Assembly: GCA_963545085.1 (NCBI GenBank)
Contig: CAUUHV010000003.1
Coordinates: 1-64,000, forward strand
Source of the DNA: Catonella sp963545085
GTDB lineage: Bacteria > Bacillota > Clostridia > Lachnospirales > Lachnospiraceae
Direction of reading: 5' to 3'
Length of the DNA: 64,000 nt
Shown here one piece after another: positions 32,898 through 41,316 of the stretch; positions within the stretch are counted from its first letter, which is position 1; every line of letters begins with the position of its first letter. A program made the translations under genes and the position numbers. The notes beneath the pieces were generated by a model. It saw nothing but the letters and a program-made list of their open reading frames with translations. It was not told the DNA's origin and made no database searches.

Positions 32898-34248
32898 CGT
32901 CCTTTCGAACCTCCGTTATCAAACCTTCTATTTTTTTAATTGTATATAAAAATGCCGGAATTAAGAAAACATTCGCTGCCACCCAGGCTGCGGCATTAGC
33001 GTAGTAAATTGCGTTTACTCCGAAAAAGTCTAACATGAAAAAGGCTGCTATCGATCTTGCAAGCATTTCCATAAGTCCGGCGAACATTGCGAACATGCTG
33101 TGTCCTAAGCCCTGTATGGCATTTCTTAAAATCAGAAGAAGACCTAAGGCGAAGTAGAAAAGGCCGTTTGCGAATAAAAATCTGCCAAGATACTCAAAAA
33201 TTACGGTTTCTGAGGAATCAAGGAAGAGCAAAGCCACATAATTACCGAGAAAACGGATTCCTATAAAGGCAATTATCGTATATACCGTTATAACCGCTAT
33301 GCTTTGCCTTATTCCCTGATGAATCCTCGATATTTTTTTGGCACCCAAGTTCTGTCCGCAGAAGGTAGCCATGGTAGCTCCGATTGTTTCGTAAGCCTGC
33401 GTAAAAATCATTGAAACTTTTCCGCCTGCGGTTATTGCGGCAACATAGACCGAGCCTAAGGAATTTATGGCTGTCTGTAAAACGGTTGAGCCTATTGCCG
33501 TTATGGAGTATTGAAGCCCCATAGGCACGCCTATTACCAAAAGTCTGCCTACTGCATGAGTATTAAGCGCCCAGTCTCCTTTTTCGGTTTTAAGTATTTT
33601 ATAATTTTTCTTTATAAACAGGTAGCAAAGCACACAGGAAGCAACCTGCGCTATGTCGGTGGCAAGAGCCGCGCCGAACACACCCATTTTAAATACAAGC
33701 ACAAATAATAAATCAAGCCCGATATTTAATAGGGATGAGAAGATAAGGAAATAAAGAGGAGTTTTTGAGTCGCCGAGTGCCCTCATTATTCCGGCGAAAA
33801 GGTTGTAAAACATGATTGCCAAGGTACCCGCGAAGATGGTTACAATATATTCATAAGAACCCTCAAAAATATCTTCGGGAGTTTTCATTATTCTTAAAAA
33901 ATCCTTTGTGAAAACTACGGTAATAAGAGTGATTATGAGTCCGATTATAAATGAGAGAATAATCGAGTTGGTCATAAATTTTCTAAGCTTATCGAAATCT
34001 TTTGCGCCGAAAGACTGCGACATAGGTATCATGAAACCGCTGCTGACACCGAAAATAAAGCCGAGTATAAGAAAGTTAAGCGCGCCCGTACCGCCGACCG
34101 CCGCAAGAGCCTTAACTCCGACATATTTTCCGACTATTATGGAGTCCGCCATATTATACATCTGTTGGAACAAATTTCCGAAAAACATGGGAACGGCAAA
34201 CTGCAATATACATTTTAATGGGTTTCCCTTAGTCAAATCCTTAATCAT
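32890..34248 (-). CDS. MATE family efflux transporter (first of pair)
   Basis: The product is 452 residues, same length and topology as its neighbour. Its N-terminal signature is ILQFAVPMFFGNLFQQMYNM then ADSIIVGKYVGVKALAAVG, with the second-half repeat LLVIGVPMGLQYSITAIGST. It starts MIKDLTKGNPLKCI, common in clostridial DinF/NorM-like MATE proteins. The pair may be an old duplication or a heterodimer-like arrangement; MATE proteins are usually monomeric, so this is speculative. A ribosome site is weak on the minus strand (GGTAATTTTT). No regulator gene is adjacent. Confidence 0.88.
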   Translation of the reverse strand: MIKDLTKGNPLKCILQFAVPMFFGNLFQQMYNMADSIIVGKYVGVKALAAVGGTGALNFLILGFIFGVSSGFMIPMSQSFGAKDFDKLRKFMTNSIILSFIIGLIITLITVVFTKDFLRIMKTPEDIFEGSYEYIVTIFAGTLAIMFYNLFAGIMRALGDSKTPLYFLIFSSLLNIGLDLLFVLVFKMGVFGAALATDIAQVASCVLCYLFIKKNYKILKTEKGDWALNTHAVGRLLVIGVPMGLQYSITAIGSTVLQTAINSLGSVYVAAITAGGKVSMIFTQAYETIGATMATFCGQNLGAKKISRIHQGIRQSIAVITVYTIIAFIGIRFLGNYVALLFLDSSETVIFEYLGRFLFANGLFYFALGLLLILRNAIQGLGHSMFAMFAGLMEMLARSIAAFFMLDFFGVNAIYYANAAAWVAANVFLIPAFLYTIKKIEGLITEVRKDGE

Positions 34249-34420
34249 AAAAATTACCCGAGCCGTAAATACGGCTGAAATATTGTTGGATAGGTTTATG
34301 AGGTATTTTAGTACAAAACGTCAGGTTTTTCAATGGGTTGATGTTTTTCGGCTTCGATATGAGCACAATAAATATAAAAAAAATTTAATAAAATATTTAT
34401 AAAAAATTTAAAAGTAGGCA

Positions 34421-34449
34421 TTTACAAATATAAGATTATATTTTATTAT
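34421..34449 (+). promoter_or_regulatory. Promoter of the LPQTG surface protein
   Basis: TTTACA (34421-34426), 17-bp spacer, TATTAT (34444-34449). A small palindrome, GTTAG-CTAAAT-CTAAC (34452-34467), lies immediately downstream over the expected start and may be an operator. Confidence 0.55.
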
Positions 34450-34489
34450 TTGTTAGCTAAATCTAACTAAATTTCAGAGGAGGTATTTT

Positions 34490-37339
34490 GTGAAAAACGG
34501 ATATTTTAAAATTGCCGCAATTTTCTTTCTTTTATTTGCGGTTATATTGCAGAGCGTGCCTGTACGTACGACAGTTAAGGCGGCGGAGGGAGAGATATGG
34601 CTTAAAGGCAGTGAAAATTCAAGCAGTTTTCTTTATCCCGGTTCAGTGTTTGAGCTTAGGAATATGGCGGAACTGGATTTGGTAACCGGAGTAAAGGTAA
34701 ATGACAAAGATTATGAAAAAGTTGATGATAAAGGAAAGTTAAAAGAGGGAGATAAATATTATATAAATCCGGATAAAGGCTTCCTTGAGCCTAAGATTTA
34801 TTTAACTAAATTAGCTGCGGGCGATGTTGTTAAGTTCGTCACAAAAAACGGATGGCTTGAAGTTACAATTAAAAATCCTGACGGAATAATGAGTATTCAT
34901 GATAAAAACAGCGTGAAGTTTGTATCAAAGCCATCAGAGCCTGAACCTAAGCCTGAACCGGAGCCTGAACCTAAGCCGGAAACTAAAATTACTTTAAAAT
35001 TTGTGAAAGGCAGCTTCGGTACTCAGGATTATTTCCAGATTTCTCCGCAGCCTAAAGAGGGTGAACTGACAGGTGTGGCGATTAACGGAACGGAGTGCAT
35101 GAAGGTAGACTACAAAGCTGTAGTAGGCTCTAATATTCATAATAACGGATTTAATTATTATTTGGAAGGTGATAAGCTGTACGTTTCCAAGTTTGAGAGA
35201 GATGAAAATGTAATCACGCTTACTTATTCCGACGGAAAGAAACACAATTTTATTTATAAAAAGTCCGCCAATTCCGGTGATATACTGGAAGAAACGGATG
35301 AAGTACCCGCTCCTAAGCCTCTTAAAATCCGCTTAAAGGGAAGCTTTGAAGCGGCTATGGTAGATCAGAAGAAGTATGACGGAATTTCTTCGGCAACCTT
35401 GGGCGGAGCGAACAGCAACAGAAACAGCAATGCGGTATTGCAGGGAACGTATGCTGAAGTTCCGGAAGATAGCGATTGGCAGCCTTTAAGCGCCCTTAAT
35501 ATAGGTGTCAGACCTGAGGTTACTTTAACTCCCGATGATTCGGGAATGACGGCGGAATATGTCGGTCATATGTCAAATGACGCGGTTACTTTGAAGGGAA
35601 TTCCGGCTAAAGAGGGGACTTATAAAGTAAAAGCGACAGTAAAGCTTGCTCCCGACAAAGTAGTGGAGAGTAATGAGCTGGATTTTAAGGTTTATGATTA
35701 TCATGTAAAGCTTATAGATTATTTGAAATATGAGAACTGCAAAAAGACAGACGACGGAAAATATATGTGGGATATTATGGAGCCTTGGGCTATCCGCAAT
35801 TTCGGTGGAGAGAATGAAACGGTTACAGTGCCTAAGGACATAAAGGCTTGGTTCGGTTCTCACAGGAGCGGAACCTACGGATACCTGGGTTATGCTCCGG
35901 GAAACGGCGAGCAGACTCTTATTGTAGGCGCGGATACCAATTTAACTTTAGTAAACATGCTGGTGTTCAGCAGTGTGAAAATTATTGTAAAAGACGGCGG
36001 AGTATTAAATCTCAGTGACTCCTCTATCCACGGAAACATAGTAGTGGAGAAAGGCGGTGTGCTTCAGGTAAATTATGACGCTTATAATAAAAAATTCACA
36101 ACAGGCTCGTCGATAAGCGGTCAGATAGAGTTAAAGGACGGCGGTATTTTAGAAAATTCGCTTATTTACTCAAACACCAACTATTTGCCGAACGGAACAA
36201 AGGCAAGACAGAATGTAAATCCTGTTGTAAAGGTCACAGGAAACGCGACTATAAGAGGTAAGGTGTTTGTAAGAGGCGATGAAGCTCCTACAGGAACCGA
36301 TCCCGCAACAGGAAAATCCTACACGGGTCAGCCGGCGATGAGCGTTGAAAACGCTACTTTAACTGTTGATGAAGATGCTGTTTTAGGCACTTACGGCGGT
36401 GGAAGAATGGCTATAACCTCAAACGGCGGAGCTGCCATTAAGCTTGATAACGGTAAGATAGAGGGTAAAGGAAGCCTGATAGCGTTAGCCGGAAGGACTG
36501 AAAAAAGTAACGGTGACGGTAATGTCGCCGTAGACGGAAAAGGCGTTTTAGGAGCGTCAAAGATGTATTTGCAGGGCGGCGACACCTATGATAAAAACGG
36601 AAAAGGCGGACAGGCTGTATCAAAAGGTATAACATTCAGGAAGAAAGCCGACGGAACAAAGCCTGTCGGAAAGACACTTGAGGGAAAGACGCTCAATATT
36701 ATAATGGATACGGATCAGCCTTATTATTGGAAAGATGTATCGAAAGAGCCTCCAATGCCTGATTTCGGTGATGAAGAAATAAAAGGAGCTTATGCCGATG
36801 CCGGTAATCAAGGGCAGTCCGGAAATCAGGGTAATCAAGGTAACCAGGGAAATCAGGGCAACCAGGGTAATCAAGGTAACCAGGGAAATCAGGGCAACCA
36901 GGGTAATCAAGGTAACCAAGGAAATCAGGGTAACCAGGGTAACCAAGGAAATCAGGGACAGCAGGGCAATCAGGGAAGCGGCAATTCGGGAAACACTTCT
37001 CCTGTAGTGCCTGCGGAGCAGGGAAATAAGCAGTCCGACGCGCTTAATAATACGGAAAGCAGACCTGAAGCAGACATTACGGAAACAACCGATATCGAGG
37101 ATGATAAAACTCCTGAGGGTTCCGTAAAAGATGATGATGAAATGGATTCGGAGAATGAGGCTGACGGCAAATCGGGCAATAAAACCGGAAAAACCGATAT
37201 TATCGCGGATATTAAGGATGACGAGAGTCCTTTAGGCGCAGCTAAGTTACCTCAGACAGGCGGTTTCCCTATGCAGACGTATATGCTTGCGGGATTGAGT
37301 CTTGTGCTTTTGGCTTTTAAATTAAGAAAACAGAGATAA
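34490..37339 (+). CDS. Sortase-anchored surface protein with collagen-like GNQ repeat
   Basis: The product is 949 residues from GTG behind AGAGGAGGT. A signal peptide (residues 1 to about 31, ending TTVKA) leads to an N-terminal region, a Pro-Glu-Lys linker (about 144-163), and beta-rich repeats. Residues about 470-700 form a stretch with regular V-K-D-G-G / L-x-D-G-x turns, suggestive of a beta-helix. A Gly-Asn-Gln repeat (about 772-828) precedes an acidic linker and LPQTG (residues 920-924), a hydrophobic span and a basic tail. It is therefore expected to be cross-linked to peptidoglycan by sortase A and exposed outside, probably in adhesion or matrix contact. No known enzyme domain is recognised. 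Confidence 0.85.
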   Translation: MKNGYFKIAAIFFLLFAVILQSVPVRTTVKAAEGEIWLKGSENSSSFLYPGSVFELRNMAELDLVTGVKVNDKDYEKVDDKGKLKEGDKYYINPDKGFLEPKIYLTKLAAGDVVKFVTKNGWLEVTIKNPDGIMSIHDKNSVKFVSKPSEPEPKPEPEPEPKPETKITLKFVKGSFGTQDYFQISPQPKEGELTGVAINGTECMKVDYKAVVGSNIHNNGFNYYLEGDKLYVSKFERDENVITLTYSDGKKHNFIYKKSANSGDILEETDEVPAPKPLKIRLKGSFEAAMVDQKKYDGISSATLGGANSNRNSNAVLQGTYAEVPEDSDWQPLSALNIGVRPEVTLTPDDSGMTAEYVGHMSNDAVTLKGIPAKEGTYKVKATVKLAPDKVVESNELDFKVYDYHVKLIDYLKYENCKKTDDGKYMWDIMEPWAIRNFGGENETVTVPKDIKAWFGSHRSGTYGYLGYAPGNGEQTLIVGADTNLTLVNMLVFSSVKIIVKDGGVLNLSDSSIHGNIVVEKGGVLQVNYDAYNKKFTTGSSISGQIELKDGGILENSLIYSNTNYLPNGTKARQNVNPVVKVTGNATIRGKVFVRGDEAPTGTDPATGKSYTGQPAMSVENATLTVDEDAVLGTYGGGRMAITSNGGAAIKLDNGKIEGKGSLIALAGRTEKSNGDGNVAVDGKGVLGASKMYLQGGDTYDKNGKGGQAVSKGITFRKKADGTKPVGKTLEGKTLNIIMDTDQPYYWKDVSKEPPMPDFGDEEIKGAYADAGNQGQSGNQGNQGNQGNQGNQGNQGNQGNQGNQGNQGNQGNQGNQGNQGNQGQQGNQGSGNSGNTSPVVPAEQGNKQSDALNNTESRPEADITETTDIEDDKTPEGSVKDDDEMDSENEADGKSGNKTGKTDIIADIKDDESPLGAAKLPQTGGFPMQTYMLAGLSLVLLAFKLRKQR
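36803..36972 (+). repeat. Tandem 9-bp/36-bp repeat encoding (Gly-Asn-Gln)n
   Basis: Seventeen GNQ triplets plus two variants (GQS, GQQ) are encoded by 9-bp units. From 36830 to 36937 these form a higher-order 36-bp unit (ggtaatcaa, ggtaaccag, ggaaatcag, ggcaaccag), repeated three times with small changes in the third. Gly recurs every third residue as in collagen. Identical copies make copy-number change by slippage or recombination likely. Confidence 0.9.
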
Positions 37340-37363
37340 AAGGTTTATAACGGATTTTTATAG

Positions 37364-37401
37364 AGAAGCGGCAGGGGTTTAAGGCTCCGTCGCTTCTTTT
37401 T
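37364..37401 (+). terminator. Terminator after the surface protein gene
   Basis: AGAAGCGGC pairs with GTCGCTTCT and is followed by TTTT. It lies about 25 bp after the stop codon. Confidence 0.8.
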
Positions 37402-37410
37402 GTACGAGCG

Positions 37411-37440
37411 TTGATTTTTGACTGATAATATTGCTATAAT
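37411..37440 (+). promoter_or_regulatory. Promoter of the M29-like aminopeptidase gene
   Basis: TTGATT (37411-37416), 18-bp spacer, perfect TATAAT (37435-37440), about 90 bp before the start at 37530. Confidence 0.55.
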
Positions 37441-37529
37441 TCTAAAAGATAACATTTTAACGGATCATGATATGGAAAGATAATGTTAACTTAAGGAAGG
37501 TAGAAAGTAAGAAAACGAGGTGAATATTT

Positions 37530-39548
37530 ATGGAGAGAATATTTGATATAAATGAGGATGTGGAGGAAAGACTTCTGCTCGTTACGGAAAGAATTTCCGA
37601 AATTGGCAAAGAGGAGCTTGTAAAAGAGCCTTACAGAGCCTATTTTGTAAAAGAGGCGGCTGTTATAAATGATAGAATGAAACTTTTCAGATTTATTAAA
37701 GACGGAGAGTATGACAGACTGACCTTAAAAGATTTAAGAGAGTGGAATGAGAAGCTTTTTTCGGATATACTTCCTGAAAATTATAATAAAAGCTATATAG
37801 ATCCCGCTTTTGCCGTGAAAGTATTTGGAGTCGAAAACGGAAAGCTGCTTTGTCATCTTGCCTATATGATACAAAAATCTTCAGAAGAAATTTTCACGGG
37901 AAATATAGAGAAATTCACGGAAGTTTTGGAGCTTTTTCTTGAAGTTTACGGAATTTTAGCGGGAAATGAGGGAGAACAGGCACTTAAGAACGCAATTTAT
38001 TATTTTAAAAGAGATAATTTGTTCAGACAGCTTGAGGAAGAAACGGCGAATGTGTTTACAGCCAAGCTTACAAACGCTTATAAAATAGTGACGGAAGGCG
38101 ATTTTAAAGACATTTCATATTTGTATAGGTACGGAATCTATATAAATGAAGATGACGAAAGGGTAGCAATATTTTTAAACGGACTTTCCGAAGATAAGAT
38201 AAGAGCTATGGCGACAACTTTTGTTACCGGATTTATGAAGGGGTATGAAAATTACAGAATCGACCTTAGCGAAAAAAGAGCCGTTCAGCTTCGTTTTCAT
38301 GTGGGTTTTGAAAAGCTTATGGCTGAGGTGATAAGGCAGTTTGAAAAGGTCGGGCTTAAATGCTTTTTAAAGGTTTCGGGAGAAGGGGTGAACAGGCAGG
38401 CGGAATACGACCATGCGAAGGATATCTCGCTTTGGATAGATAAGGATTATGTCACCCGTTACCTTGAAGCTTATGAAAAAGCTATGTCGGGCTTAAAGAA
38501 TGAACTGATGGAGTATGCGGGACCTGCCGTGACGGAGACCTTCGGAGAGCCGGATTTTACACCTGTAAATAAAGAAGAAGCGGCTTCATTTGACGAAACG
38601 GGAAGAAAGCTTTTTACCGGGCTTTCCGCAAAGAAGCAGCAGATAATAAATAAGTATTCTCCTGCTGAAAAACGCAGCTTTGCGATTATCGCCTACCCGC
38701 TGCCTTCCATTTCCAAGGATAAATTTGAGGAAATATTCGAAGCGGTGATAAGACTTAACAACTTGGACAGCGAGAAATATAAGAAAATACAGCAATATCT
38801 TATAGATGAGCTTGATAAGGGTGAATATGTTACGGTTAAAGGAAGCGGAGTGAATAAAACGGATATAAAGGTTATGCTCCATGAGCTTAAAAATCCGGAT
38901 AGGGAAACGAATTTTGAGAACTGTGTGGCGGATGTTAATATACCTGTCGGAGAGGTTTTTACATCTCCGGCGCTTACCGGCACGGAGGGCGTACTGCATG
39001 TAACAAAGGTTTATCTGAACGGATTTTTGTATAAGGATTTGTATTTGGAGTTTAAGGACGGGAAGGTGACGGTATTTAAGTGTGAAAATTTTGACGATAA
39101 AGAGGAAAATAAAAAATTTATAAGAGAAAATCTTCTGTTTGAGCATGATACGCTCCCTATAGGAGAGTTCGCGATAGGAACCAATACCCTTGCTTATGTC
39201 ACAGGAATAAAGTATGATATTCAGGGAAGGCTTCCGATTCTTATTGCGGAGAAAACGGGACCGCATTTTGCGCTCGGAGATACCTGCTATTCGATGCAGG
39301 AGGATCATGCCGTATTTAATCCGGACGGAAAAGAGATAATCGCAAGGGAGAATGAGTGCTCGATGCTAAGAAATATCGACTCCGAAAAGGCGTATTTTAA
39401 CTGTCATACGGACATAACACTGCCTTATAACGAGCTTCTTGAAATAGCGGTTTATAAAAAGAACGGAGAAAAGACGGTACTTTTAAAGGACGGGCAGTTT
39501 GTGTTAAAAGGAACGGAGGAGCTTAACGAGGCTTTTAAGGAGTTGTGA
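37530..39548 (+). CDS. M29-like aminopeptidase with long N-terminal extension
   Basis: The product is 672 residues. The C-terminal ~250 residues resemble thermophilic (M29) metallo-aminopeptidases: GEFAIGTNTLAYVTG, LIAEKTGPHFALGD, then an ARENE segment and FNCHTDITLP. These give the Glu, Glu, His and His-x-Asp expected as ligands of a two-metal site. Family members are usually about 400 residues. Here the first ~380 residues are a helical extension with no recognised domain. The last part (GEKTVLLKDGQFVL) is the usual M29 ending. It is cytoplasmic with no signal peptide. It lies 24 bp before purE, so the two may be co-transcribed. Assignment is from motifs only; some databases may list it just as aminopeptidase. 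Confidence 0.6.
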   Translation: MERIFDINEDVEERLLLVTERISEIGKEELVKEPYRAYFVKEAAVINDRMKLFRFIKDGEYDRLTLKDLREWNEKLFSDILPENYNKSYIDPAFAVKVFGVENGKLLCHLAYMIQKSSEEIFTGNIEKFTEVLELFLEVYGILAGNEGEQALKNAIYYFKRDNLFRQLEEETANVFTAKLTNAYKIVTEGDFKDISYLYRYGIYINEDDERVAIFLNGLSEDKIRAMATTFVTGFMKGYENYRIDLSEKRAVQLRFHVGFEKLMAEVIRQFEKVGLKCFLKVSGEGVNRQAEYDHAKDISLWIDKDYVTRYLEAYEKAMSGLKNELMEYAGPAVTETFGEPDFTPVNKEEAASFDETGRKLFTGLSAKKQQIINKYSPAEKRSFAIIAYPLPSISKDKFEEIFEAVIRLNNLDSEKYKKIQQYLIDELDKGEYVTVKGSGVNKTDIKVMLHELKNPDRETNFENCVADVNIPVGEVFTSPALTGTEGVLHVTKVYLNGFLYKDLYLEFKDGKVTVFKCENFDDKEENKKFIRENLLFEHDTLPIGEFAIGTNTLAYVTGIKYDIQGRLPILIAEKTGPHFALGDTCYSMQEDHAVFNPDGKEIIARENECSMLRNIDSEKAYFNCHTDITLPYNELLEIAVYKKNGEKTVLLKDGQFVLKGTEELNEAFKEL

Positions 39549-39572
39549 TAAAGAAACAGGCGAGGAGGAATT

Positions 39573-40088
39573 ATGAGCAGAGTAGGAATAGTAATGGGAA
39601 GCGACAGCGACCTTCCGGTAATGAGACCGGCAATGGAAACTCTTGAGAAATTCGGTGTGGAATTTGATGTTACGGTGATTTCAGCGCATAGAATGCCGGA
39701 TATATTTTTTGAATATGCTAAAGGCGCTGAGGAAAAGTATGATGTTCTTATAGCGGGAGCAGGCGGAGCGGCTCATCTGCCGGGAATGGCTGCGGCTGTA
39801 ACTCCTATTCCGGTAATAGGGGTGCCTATTCAGACGAAGGCTTTAGGCGGAGTGGATTCCCTTTATTCCATAGTTCAAATGCCTGCGGGCATACCTGTAG
39901 CTACTGTTGCCATTAACGGGGCTAAAAACGCGGCGCTCCTTGCCCTTAAAATAATTTCCGTAAGAGAAACGGAAATAAGAAAAAAGTTAAAGGAATTTTC
40001 TGAGGAGCTAAAGGAGGAGGTTGTAAAAAAGAAGGACAGGCTTGAATCGGAAGGGTATAAACTCTATCTTGACGGTATGGGGAAATAA
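39573..40088 (+). CDS. purE: N5-carboxyaminoimidazole ribonucleotide mutase
   Basis: The product is 171 residues behind GAGGAGG. The class I PurE signature GSDSDLPVMRPAMETLEKFG is followed by SAHRMPD with the catalytic His. AGAGGAAHLPGMAAA and GGVDSLYSIVQMPAGIPVA are the substrate-binding loops. It isomerises N5-CAIR to CAIR in purine synthesis. It is 24 bp after the aminopeptidase gene. A putative promoter and terminator separate it from purM. purK and purC, which act on either side of it in the pathway, are not in the window. Confidence 0.95.
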   Translation: MSRVGIVMGSDSDLPVMRPAMETLEKFGVEFDVTVISAHRMPDIFFEYAKGAEEKYDVLIAGAGGAAHLPGMAAAVTPIPVIGVPIQTKALGGVDSLYSIVQMPAGIPVATVAINGAKNAALLALKIISVRETEIRKKLKEFSEELKEEVVKKKDRLESEGYKLYLDGMGK

Positions 40089-40121
40089 GCGAAAGTGTAT
40101 TTCGGTTTTCTTTTGCTTCGG

Positions 40122-40127
40122 TATAAT
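40122..40127 (+). promoter_or_regulatory. -10 element of a possible leader promoter for purMND
   Basis: TATAAT at 40122-40127, about 30 bp after the purE stop. The -35 at 17 bp (ATTTCG) is weak. A transcript from here would pass the hairpin at 40211-40238 before reaching purM. Confidence 0.4.
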
Positions 40128-40210
40128 ATACATGGCATAGAGGGCAAATGTATTGTCAATCGGTTCTTAGAATAAGCCGGGCTAATAAAAAGAATTAGTA
40201 ATTAAAGAGG

Positions 40211-40238
40211 GCGGAGGAGATACATTTCCTCCGCTTTT
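40211..40238 (+). terminator. Terminator hairpin between purE and purM (possible attenuator)
   Basis: GCGGAGGA pairs with TCCTCCGC around an 7-nt loop and is followed by TTTT. It lies within the 202-bp gap between purE and purM and downstream of a -10 element, so it could end purE transcription or attenuate purMND. No known purine-riboswitch core is seen. Confidence 0.7.
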
Positions 40239-40290
40239 ATGATATGATGGAAGAAAGGCGGCAGTTTATCAATCAGAAAAAGAGGTTTAT

Positions 40291-41316
40291 ATGGATTATA
40301 AAAATTCCGGAGTGGATATTGAAGCGGGCTATAAGTCGGTAGAATTGATGAGAAAATATGTAAATTCCACTATGAGAAAAGAGGTTCTGGGAAGTCTCGG
40401 CGGTTTTTCGGGAGCTTTTTCGCTTGCGGAAATAGCAAAGTATAAGGAACCGATACTTTTATCCGGTACGGACGGAGTGGGTACAAAGCTTAAAATCGCT
40501 TTTGAAATGGATAAACATGATACTATAGGAATAGATTGTGTTGCCATGTGTGTAAACGATGTGGCATGTGCGGGAGGAGAACCGCTTTTTTTTCTTGATT
40601 ATATAGCCTGCGGCAAAAACGAGCCTGAGAAAATCGCTGAAATAGTTAAAGGAGTGGCGGAAGGCTGCAAAATGGCGGGAGCTGCTTTAATAGGCGGTGA
40701 GACCGCGGAGCATCCGGGACTTATGCCTGATGAAGAGTATGATCTTGCAGGCTTTACCGTAGGTATAGCGGAAAAGAATGAGCTTATAGACGGAAAAAGC
40801 CTTAAAGCGGGAGATGTACTTATAGGTTTTGCTTCCTCCGGAATACACAGCAACGGATATTCGTTGGTGAGAAAGGTATTTAATATAAAAAAAGAGACCC
40901 TTTCCGTTTATTATGAAACCCTTTCCTCTACTTTGGGAGAGGTGCTGCTTGCCCCTACAAGGATTTATGTAAAGGCTTTAAAAGAGATTAAAAGCGAGGG
41001 AATAAGAATAGCCGCATGCAGTCATATAACGGGCGGCGGTTTTTATGAGAATATTCCGAGGATGTTAAGAAACGGAGCCCATGCTGTTATAAATAAGGCT
41101 TCATACAGGGTTCCGCCGATATTTGAAATGCTTGCCAAAGACGGAAACGTTTCGGAGCAGGTTATGTATAACACCTATAACATGGGTATCGGAATGATAA
41201 TAGCGGTGGATAAAACGGATGCGGATAAGGCTTTAAAAGCTGTAGAGGCTGTCGGAGAAAAGGCATTTATTATCGGTGAAATTAAAGACGGAGAAAAGGG
41301 TGTGACAATATTATGA
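40291..41316 (+). CDS. purM: Phosphoribosylformylglycinamidine cyclo-ligase
   Basis: The product is 341 residues, normal for PurM; ATG follows AAGAGG. Signatures are YKNSGVDIEAGY at the start, SGTDGVGTKLKIAF (ATP and substrate loop), GIDCVAMCVNDVACAGGEPLFFLDY, and IGGETAEHPGLM. ITGGGFYENIPRM is near residue 245. It closes the imidazole ring (FGAM to AIR). It overlaps purN by 4 nt (ATGA), forming purM-purN-purD. Confidence 0.96.
   Translation: MDYKNSGVDIEAGYKSVELMRKYVNSTMRKEVLGSLGGFSGAFSLAEIAKYKEPILLSGTDGVGTKLKIAFEMDKHDTIGIDCVAMCVNDVACAGGEPLFFLDYIACGKNEPEKIAEIVKGVAEGCKMAGAALIGGETAEHPGLMPDEEYDLAGFTVGIAEKNELIDGKSLKAGDVLIGFASSGIHSNGYSLVRKVFNIKKETLSVYYETLSSTLGEVLLAPTRIYVKALKEIKSEGIRIAACSHITGGGFYENIPRMLRNGAHAVINKASYRVPPIFEMLAKDGNVSEQVMYNTYNMGIGMIIAVDKTDADKALKAVEAVGEKAFIIGEIKDGEKGVTIL

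Noticed and set aside
36620..36946. Minus-strand frame with repeated VTLITL segments
   Set aside because: Antisense reading of the same tandem repeat; hydrophobic pattern arises from the repeat only.
36803..36972. Possible CRISPR array
   Set aside because: Repeats are contiguous 9-bp coding units without unique spacers.
36792..37007. 71-codon frame in the GNQ repeat (repeats of REIRATRVIKVT)
   Set aside because: It is a frame-shifted reading of the DNA repeat that encodes the real GNQ tract.
38586..39308. 240-codon minus-strand frame within the aminopeptidase gene
   Set aside because: Fully antisense to a well supported gene, with no initiation signals.
40089..40290. Purine riboswitch before purM
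   Set aside because: The conserved core of the guanine/adenine aptamer is not present, only a simple hairpin with T-run.
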